64,000 bases of DNA. It comes from Hyphomicrobium sp. CS1GBMeth3 (GTDB lineage Bacteria > Pseudomonadota > Alphaproteobacteria > Rhizobiales > Hyphomicrobiaceae). The stretch covers positions 434,001 to 498,000 of the forward strand of contig NZ_FPHO01000003.1 of assembly GCF_900117455.1 (NCBI RefSeq). The letters are read 5' to 3'. Below the pieces are notes generated by a model. The model was given only the letters and a program-made list of their open reading frames with translations, was not told the DNA's origin and made no database searches. Made by a program: the position numbers and the translations under genes. Of this stretch, positions 57,393 to 64,000 are shown in pieces; within the stretch, counting starts at the first letter, position 1; every line of letters begins with the position of its first letter.

Positions 57393-58064
57393 ATGAATCA
57401 AGTTGTGAAAAAACGCGTCGCCATCCTGATCTCCGGTCGCGGCTCCAACATGCAGGCGCTCGTTGCCGCTGCGCGGGAGCCGGACTATCCGGCCGAAATT
57501 GCACTCGTGATCTCGAACCGCCCCGAGGCACCGGGCCTCGCGTGGGCGCGGGAGCAGGGCCTCCCCACGGTGGCACTCGACCACAAACGCTACGAAAGCC
57601 GCCCGCACTTCGAGGGACAGCTTCAAAGCCTGCTCGAGCTGTCGCGCATCGACCTCATCGCATTGGCGGGCTTCATGCGCTTGATGACGCCCGATTTCGT
57701 CGCCCGTTGGTACGGGCGCATGATCAATATCCACCCCTCGCTGCTGCCGGCATTCAAGGGGCTCGACACGCACCGCCAGGCCCTTTCTGCCGGCGTCAGG
57801 ATTTCGGGTTGCACCGTCCACTTCGTGAGCGCCGAGATGGATGCCGGCCCGATCATCGCGCAGGCGGCGGTCCCGATCTTGTGCTCAGATAAAGAACAAG
57901 ATTTGGCCGCTCGGGTGCTGACCGCGGAGCACAAACTTTATCCTGCGGCTTTGGCGTTAGTTGCGAACGATCAAGCTTCCCTCCGCGAAACCACGGTAGT
58001 ATGGCAAAGCTTTGGAGCTGCTGGGATTAACCACCCGGAGGCGCTGTTCTCGCCATCGCTGTGA
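57393..58064 (+). CDS. purN: phosphoribosylglycinamide formyltransferase PurN
   Basis: Transfers formyl from 10-formyl-tetrahydrofolate to GAR, the third step of purine synthesis. ILISGRGSNMQALV opens the fold. The catalytic residues are in INIHPSLLPAFKGLDTH (Asn and His) and GCTVHFVSAEMDAGPII (Asp). At 223 residues it is normal. It lies 1.8 kb from purM, with an opposite-strand gene between. Confidence 0.96.
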   Translation: MNQVVKKRVAILISGRGSNMQALVAAAREPDYPAEIALVISNRPEAPGLAWAREQGLPTVALDHKRYESRPHFEGQLQSLLELSRIDLIALAGFMRLMTPDFVARWYGRMINIHPSLLPAFKGLDTHRQALSAGVRISGCTVHFVSAEMDAGPIIAQAAVPILCSDKEQDLAARVLTAEHKLYPAALALVANDQASLRETTVVWQSFGAAGINHPEALFSPSL

Positions 58065-58408
58065 GCGGCGCATACTGAACGACGTGCGGCACGTCGACGA
58101 GCCAAGGCTGGGTGATGCTGCCGCATGGACACGGGAAAAAACGAGACGGTAAGGTAAGTTATTCAAACCTCGCCAACCGTAACCGCTGGAACACCCAGGC
58201 TCTGGCGCTCGTGTGCTAGTGTAAGGCTTTGAACGTGAACCGTGAGCCGGCGGCCGGTGTGCCATCAAGGCGAGCCGCTGAATGAGCCGAAGCCGGGCGA
58301 TCGTCCTCGCGCGTGCATCGCGGGCCGCGAGAGCACATATCGCCAAGGCATCACGTATTGATCGGGCCGGCTGAGGGATTCCACCGACCGATCCGGAGAC
58401 GACTTCGA
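58065..58408. other. intergenic region upstream of the P450 gene
   Basis: About 340 bases without a convincing gene. An ATG-starting frame continuous with the P450 from 58313 is His/Arg-rich and unlike the family. No terminator with T-run was seen after purN. Confidence 0.4.
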
Positions 58409-59773
58409 ATGACTGCAGAATCGACTGAGCAACATTCCGGCCTCGGCCTCGGCGACGAGAGCAGCGTCTGGTTCAACCTGACGCCACTGCTCAAGGACCC
58501 CGAAAACCCGATGCGCCTCTTGATGCAGATGGCGGACCGCTACGGCCCCGTCATTCCCGTCAACATGGCCAACCAGCGCGTCGTGCTCGTCACCGAGCCC
58601 GAATACTTCAAGCACGTGCTGGTGACCAAGGTCGACAGCTACATCAAGTATTTCGACGGCCTGAAGCCGATCTTCGGCAAGTCCATGATCACGCATGACG
58701 GCGCGCTCTGGCAGAAGATCCGCATGCCGCAACAGCCGGCATTCCATCCGGACGCCTTCGGCGACTACATCCCCTACTTCATCGAGGCCATCAAAACGAA
58801 GATGGCCAACTGGGGCGAACTCGCAAAGACCGGCGAGTCGTTCGAGATGGTCGAGCAGACCTGGACGCTCGCCGCCGACATGATCTGCAAGGCGCTGTTC
58901 GATCGCGATATGCCGTTCAATCCGCACTTCGTGTTCAAGTGCGTGAAGACCTACACCGACGTATCGAACCATAAGGACATTCGCCTGAAGCGTCAGGCCG
59001 ACGCTCTGTTCGAAGTCAGCGAAGAGGACACCGCCAAGGCCGTTGAGGCTTGGTGGAGCGTGCCACCCGCCGTTTTCGCCGCCGATCCGCGCGAGGAGCG
59101 CGAGAAAACGCTGCTCAAAATGATCGAGGCCGCGGCCGCCGATCCGAGCATCCCGGAGTTCGACCAGCAGCAAGCCGTCGACGAGATCAAGCAGTACCTG
59201 TGGGCCGGCACCGAGACCACGGCGCTTACCCTCGCCTGGGCAATGTATCTGACCGCCACGAATCCAGAGGCTGCCGAGCGCGTTCGCCGCGAGGGCGAGG
59301 CCGTATGCGGAGATCGTGAGCCGACGGCGGCCGACTATTCAGCGCTTCAGTACACGCGCTCGGTGATCCAGGAGACCATGCGTCTCTACCCGCCTGTGTG
59401 GAGCCTGATCCGCGTCGCCACCGAGCATGACGTCATCGCCGGGAAGGAAATCCGCCCGGGCGACCGTATCGTGCTCTTCAGCTACGGCGCCCACCACAAT
59501 CCGAAGTTCTGGAAGGATCCCGACGCGTTCGTTCCCGAGCGCTGGATGGACAAGTCCCAGAAGCAGGTGAAGTACAGCTACATCCCGTTCGGCGCCGGCA
59601 AGCGCTCGTGCATCGGCGGCGCCATGAGCCAGGTGGAGAACACCCTGGCGCTCTCGATCCTGCTGCGTCGCTTCCGTCCCGAGTACGTGGGGTCCGAGCC
59701 GCCGCGCCTCAACGCGACGGTGACGCTGACGCCGCGCGGCGGCCTCCACTTCCGCGTCCGCGAATTGAGCTGA
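58409..59773 (+). CDS. cytochrome P450
   Basis: A 454-residue heme-thiolate monooxygenase without a signal or membrane anchor, so soluble. Marks in order: I-helix oxygen-activation motif AGTETT (266-271), ExxR pair E322-R325 (QETMRLYPP), PERW in the meander, and the heme ligand C401 in FGAGKRSCIGG. The sequence resembles fatty-acid or CYP102/CYP4-type families more than camphor hydroxylases. GGAGAC precedes the ATG. No reductase or ferredoxin partner lies nearby, so it must use a partner encoded elsewhere. The substrate is not inferred. Confidence 0.93.
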   Translation: MTAESTEQHSGLGLGDESSVWFNLTPLLKDPENPMRLLMQMADRYGPVIPVNMANQRVVLVTEPEYFKHVLVTKVDSYIKYFDGLKPIFGKSMITHDGALWQKIRMPQQPAFHPDAFGDYIPYFIEAIKTKMANWGELAKTGESFEMVEQTWTLAADMICKALFDRDMPFNPHFVFKCVKTYTDVSNHKDIRLKRQADALFEVSEEDTAKAVEAWWSVPPAVFAADPREEREKTLLKMIEAAAADPSIPEFDQQQAVDEIKQYLWAGTETTALTLAWAMYLTATNPEAAERVRREGEAVCGDREPTAADYSALQYTRSVIQETMRLYPPVWSLIRVATEHDVIAGKEIRPGDRIVLFSYGAHHNPKFWKDPDAFVPERWMDKSQKQVKYSYIPFGAGKRSCIGGAMSQVENTLALSILLRRFRPEYVGSEPPRLNATVTLTPRGGLHFRVRELS

Positions 59774-59800
59774 TCGCGCGATCAGAACGTCTGATAAACA

Positions 59801-59828
59801 AAAACGGGCCCTGCAAAGGGCCCGTTTT
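59801..59828. terminator. bidirectional terminator between P450 and ndk
   Basis: An 11-bp perfect stem AAAACGGGCCC / GGGCCCGTTTT with loop TGCAAA. A/T runs on both arms make it work in both directions, ending the P450 transcript (plus) and the ndk transcript (minus). Confidence 0.92.
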
Positions 59829-59851
59829 CATATGCGAAGCACGAACCGCGC

Positions 59852-60274
59852 TTAGCCGACAATTTCCTTGGCTATGAAATTGAGTTTGATCTCGCGCGCA
59901 GCCGACTTCGGGCTGTCCGAGCCATGAACGGAGTTCTCACCCTTCGAGATCGCGAACTTCTTGCGGATGGTGCCGCGCTTGGCCTCTGCCGGATCAGTTG
60001 CGCCCATGATCTCGCGATACTTGACAACGGCATCCTCGCCCTCGAGCACCTGCAGAACGATCGGCTCGGAGGTCATGAAGCTGACAAGTTCCTTGAAGAA
60101 GGGGCGCTCCTTGTGCTCGGCGTAAAACTCCTGGGCCTGAGCCTTTGTCCATTTTACGCGCTTCTGCGCAACGATGCGCAGGCCCGCCCCCTCGATCACG
60201 GCGTTGATCTCGCCGGTGAGGTTGCGCTTGGTCGCGTCGGGTTTGATGATTGAGAATGTGCGCTCTTTGGCCAT
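59852..60274 (-). CDS. ndk: nucleoside diphosphate kinase
   Basis: Equilibrates nucleoside diphosphates and triphosphates. It has the canonical 140 residues, with the phosphate-carrying H117 in [28 protein letters not shown] at the N terminus, and HKERPFF and [14 protein letters not shown]. The start at 60274 (MAKERTFS) is standard for the family; the longer frame is rejected. Confidence 0.97.
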   Translation of the reverse strand: MAKERTFSIIKPDATKRNLTGEINAVIEGAGLRIVAQKRVKWTKAQAQEFYAEHKERPFFKELVSFMTSEPIVLQVLEGEDAVVKYREIMGATDPAEAKRGTIRKKFAISKGENSVHGSDSPKSAAREIKLNFIAKEIVG

Positions 60275-60648
60275 CTTTCGTCTCTTTATGCCTCGTTGCG
60301 GTCTGATTTTTTGAGTGAGTCGGGGCGGCTTATAGGATGCCTGCTGACTCGCCAGAAGGCGGCGCCTTAACGCAGGCTGCATTTGAAGCCGGGAAACGGC
60401 CTCAAATGCCCTGCAAAAGCCCGGATTCAATGTTGATCAGACCTCAAAGTGCGCAGAATGCACAGACTGTCCCCGCCGTCCATGACTTCCGTGTGAAAAA
60501 CAACTGGAGCTGCGAGGGACAATTGTGGATCGTTGAACGCACGAAGGGCGCGACCGGGGAAGAGGAACGCGTTCATAAGGATCGGCCTGCATCGGTTCGA
60601 GGCGGTGAAGTCTTGGACCGGCTTTTTGACTTCATGGTATGAGCAGGT
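60275..60648. other. intergenic region between ndk and the GYF gene
   Basis: Promoters for ndk (leftward) and the GYF-domain gene (rightward) should lie here. A plus-strand frame (60337-60642) crosses most of it, but it has no domain and a mixed composition, so I do not call it. Confidence 0.4.
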
Positions 60649-62199
60649 ATGAGCGGATCAGACGCAGACATTCAATGGTTCATCGCCCGTGACGGCAAGC
60701 AGCACGGGCCCGTATCGGACCTCGAGCTCAAGAAACTGCTCGAACTCACGCATCTGAAAGGGACGGACCTCGTCTGGCGCCAAGGCTTCACCGACTGGCG
60801 CACAGCATCGTCCGTGTTCCCCGAGCTCGTGGCGCCAGCCGCACCCAAAGCCCCGACGCAGGCTCAGCCCACCTCCACCGCTCCGGCGTCCGCCGCGCCG
60901 TCGCCATCCGCGGCCCCAACCGCGAAGCCGGCAGCGACGGCCGCCGACCAGCCGGCCGCATCGCCCGCACCAAAAAGCCCCGAGCCGCAGTTCGCGAGCT
61001 TCGCACCGGCCGCAGCTCAGGAGAGCTGGCGCCCACAAAATGAGACCCCGCGCACGGGTCAGCCCGCATCGCGCCCGCTCGGCTCGCCGACAACCCGCGC
61101 AGAACCGGCCTTCGCCGCAGCGCCCGGAGCAGCAAGACCGGCAGGCATCGGCCCTGGCCCCGGTCCCGGTGCGGGACCAGCTCCCGGCCCAAATCCCGCG
61201 CTGACCGGAACAATCGGCCCCGGTCCCGGCCCACGCCTCACCACCGACAGCCGCCGGCCCGCGGATTTCGCCGCCCAGACGCGCGAGCCCACACCCACCC
61301 CCTCGCGCGGACGCAAATTCGCGCTCATCGCTGCATCGCTCCTGGCCCTGACGGGTGCCGGCGCCTGGCTCAGCAGCCAGTACTCCGACGAGATGTTCAG
61401 CTACATGCTCGACGACGGCTCTTCGGACGTCGAGACGAGCACTGCGACGGCCAACCTAGTGCCGTCCGGAAGTCCACCGCAGCCGCCTCCGCAGGCCACG
61501 CCCGAGGCATCGCCCATGGAGACGGCCGCGACTGCGGCCCCCTCGGTCGAGGACATCGATCGCCGGCTGCAGGGCCGCAACATGTGGATCGCGGTGAAGC
61601 AAGAGTTCCCGGACTGGTATCAGACCCGCCTCGCCGAGATCGCGCGTCTCTCCGCCCAGCAGACCGACCAATCGGAGATCACACGCTATCTGGTGAGCGA
61701 GCTGGTGACGCTGCGTCGTGAGAACGCCAAGCATGCGCTCGCCGCCAGCACGCCGCGCCACAAGGAGCTGGCCTCGGCCTTCCTTGCCAACCTAGACACG
61801 CTGTCCAAGGAAAGCGGCGACGGCTGCTACGATTTCATCTCCAAGGGGGAATCGAGCCCGACGATCGTCGCCCGCTTCGACGACCCGTCGCGCAGCACGC
61901 AAATCGATGCGCAGATCGTTGCCATCGTCGGCGCCATCGCCGAGGGCAAGAAGCAGCCCGCCGAGCATGCGGCGCCGATCAAGACCGATTACGACGTGCT
62001 CGCGGGAGAGCTTGGGCGTCTCGGGTGGACGCAGGCCGACATGCAGCTCTTCGCCAATCCCAAGGCGCTGGCCCAAGCCCCGCGCTCCCGGGTCTGCAAC
62101 ATGCTGAAGGACTGGTTCACGGCACACCTTGCCATCCAGGATCCAAGCACACAGGAGCGGCTTCTGTTCGAAACCCTGAAGCCTGTGATCTCCGGCTAG
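60649..62199 (+). CDS. GYF domain-containing single-pass membrane protein
   Basis: A 516-residue protein. The N-terminal GYF_2 domain (residues 8-62: WFIARDGKQHGP ... DLVWRQGFTDWRTA) probably binds proline-rich peptides. A long Pro/Ala-rich linker follows (65-215, including GPGPGPGAGPAPGP), then one membrane helix (223-243) and a helical extracytoplasmic C-terminal domain with two cysteines. So the GYF part is cytoplasmic and the rest periplasmic. No signal peptide. It precedes the DUF3147 gene by 12 bases. Confidence 0.85.
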   Translation: MSGSDADIQWFIARDGKQHGPVSDLELKKLLELTHLKGTDLVWRQGFTDWRTASSVFPELVAPAAPKAPTQAQPTSTAPASAAPSPSAAPTAKPAATAADQPAASPAPKSPEPQFASFAPAAAQESWRPQNETPRTGQPASRPLGSPTTRAEPAFAAAPGAARPAGIGPGPGPGAGPAPGPNPALTGTIGPGPGPRLTTDSRRPADFAAQTREPTPTPSRGRKFALIAASLLALTGAGAWLSSQYSDEMFSYMLDDGSSDVETSTATANLVPSGSPPQPPPQATPEASPMETAATAAPSVEDIDRRLQGRNMWIAVKQEFPDWYQTRLAEIARLSAQQTDQSEITRYLVSELVTLRRENAKHALAASTPRHKELASAFLANLDTLSKESGDGCYDFISKGESSPTIVARFDDPSRSTQIDAQIVAIVGAIAEGKKQPAEHAAPIKTDYDVLAGELGRLGWTQADMQLFANPKALAQAPRSRVCNMLKDWFTAHLAIQDPSTQERLLFETLKPVISG

Positions 62200-62211
62200 C
62201 CGAGCAATGCC

Positions 62212-62562
62212 ATGATCGAGCAGCTCGCGAAGGTCGCCCTGACGAGCGTCCTGGTCGTCGCCGCCTCGGAAGCTGCGAAGCGCAACATCGTCCTAGGGGC
62301 GACACTCGCCTCTCTCCCGCTGACCTCGCTTCTGGCGATGATCTGGCTCTACGCCGATACCCGCGACACCGAAAAGGTCGCGGCTCTCGCCAATGGCATC
62401 TTCTGGCTGATCCTGCCCTCGTTGACGCTGCTGCTCGTGCTGCCGCTGCTGCTGCGCCGGGGCATCGCCTTTGTTCCCAGCGTGGCGATTTCCATCGCCG
62501 TGACCACCGCCAGCTATCTCGCCATGCGGGCTCTCCTCAAGTGGTTCAACATTCAAGCCTAG
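62212..62562 (+). CDS. DUF3147 family membrane protein
   Basis: A 116-residue protein with about four hydrophobic helices (LTSVLVVAASEAAKRN, LPLTSLLAMIWLYADT, GIFWLILPSLTLLLVLPLLL, AISIAVTTASYLAMRA), matching DUF3147. It begins 12 bases after the GYF protein and is probably co-transcribed. Function unknown. Confidence 0.85.
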   Translation: MIEQLAKVALTSVLVVAASEAAKRNIVLGATLASLPLTSLLAMIWLYADTRDTEKVAALANGIFWLILPSLTLLLVLPLLLRRGIAFVPSVAISIAVTTASYLAMRALLKWFNIQA

Positions 62563-62673
62563 CCGGCGTGACAACCACGTCCTGACCGGCTATTGGCCTG
62601 GAGCCGGATCGTGCGAGACGCGAGCGCCTATGCTCGCGCGAAAACGTGACCCAGACTCCAAAAAAAGCCGGAC

Positions 62674-64000
<1,327 letters not shown>

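Noticed and set aside
61147..61240. Repeated GGCCCCGGTCCCGG-like units suggesting a DNA repeat
   Set aside because: They encode the Gly-Pro linker of the GYF protein in frame, so they are a protein low-complexity segment, not a mobile or CRISPR repeat.

Overview
This is high-GC DNA (roughly 62-66% by eye) from an alphaproteobacterium of the Hyphomicrobiales, most likely a methylotroph near Hyphomicrobium. The evidence is an MtdB-type methylene-tetrahydromethanopterin dehydrogenase, three TorF-type porins, a nadABC cluster with a NadQ-like regulator, a TIGR02301-family protein and the order purM / DUF2066 / CDP-alcohol transferase / PerM / hdaA / ppk / ppx / rnd / aspS. The organism assignment is an inference from gene content. 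I saw no insertion sequence, prophage, CRISPR array or rRNA operon. One tRNA-Ser(GCU) lies near the left end.

Layout. 1-2.2 kb: a small membrane protein, tRNA-Ser, a secreted Cys-containing protein and a gene-poor stretch ending in a strong hairpin. 2.2-9 kb: the amidase amiC, then moaE-moaD-pgsA (ATGA-coupled), mtdB with long basic tails, and uvrC. 9-13.8 kb: a secreted hypothetical, two tandem paralogous secreted proteins with a glucosaminidase-like core, and an SDR reductase. 14.2-17.3 kb: three TorF-type porins in tandem. 17.7-20.5 kb: poorly characterised proteins and an RNase T2 next to an M20 dipeptidase. 22.1-24.9 kb: ppdK. 24.9-32.6 kb: one minus-strand block, ygfZ-tag-HD hydrolase-nadQ-nadA-nadB-nadC, with two matching inverted repeats upstream of nadA. 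32.7-40.4 kb: a fused MGS-like/amidohydrolase protein, an L,D-transpeptidase, conserved small proteins, a LysE exporter and a Clp-N/coiled-coil protein. 40.5-58.1 kb: a TetR regulator, aspS (with a low-GC internal insertion), rnd, a DnaJ-type chaperone, ppx, ppk, hdaA, a PerM-type permease, a second CDP-alcohol phosphatidyltransferase, a DUF2066 protein, then purM and purN separated by an opposite-strand OpgG/OpgD gene. 58.4-64 kb: a cytochrome P450, ndk, a GYF-domain membrane protein, a DUF3147 protein and an ABC-F ATPase cut by the window end.

How the genes fit together. Most encode housekeeping functions: NAD synthesis, purine synthesis, polyphosphate turnover, replication control, DNA repair, molybdopterin, phospholipid and cell-envelope remodelling. 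The distinctive elements are the C1-metabolism enzyme between uvrC and pgsA, the probable NadQ control of nadABC, the MGS-amidohydrolase fusion, the duplicated secreted hydrolase-like pair, and the porin cluster. I do not see a clear self-contained new defence or mobile system. The best candidates for something undescribed are the MGS-amidohydrolase fusion, the tandem secreted pair and the Clp-N coiled-coil protein.
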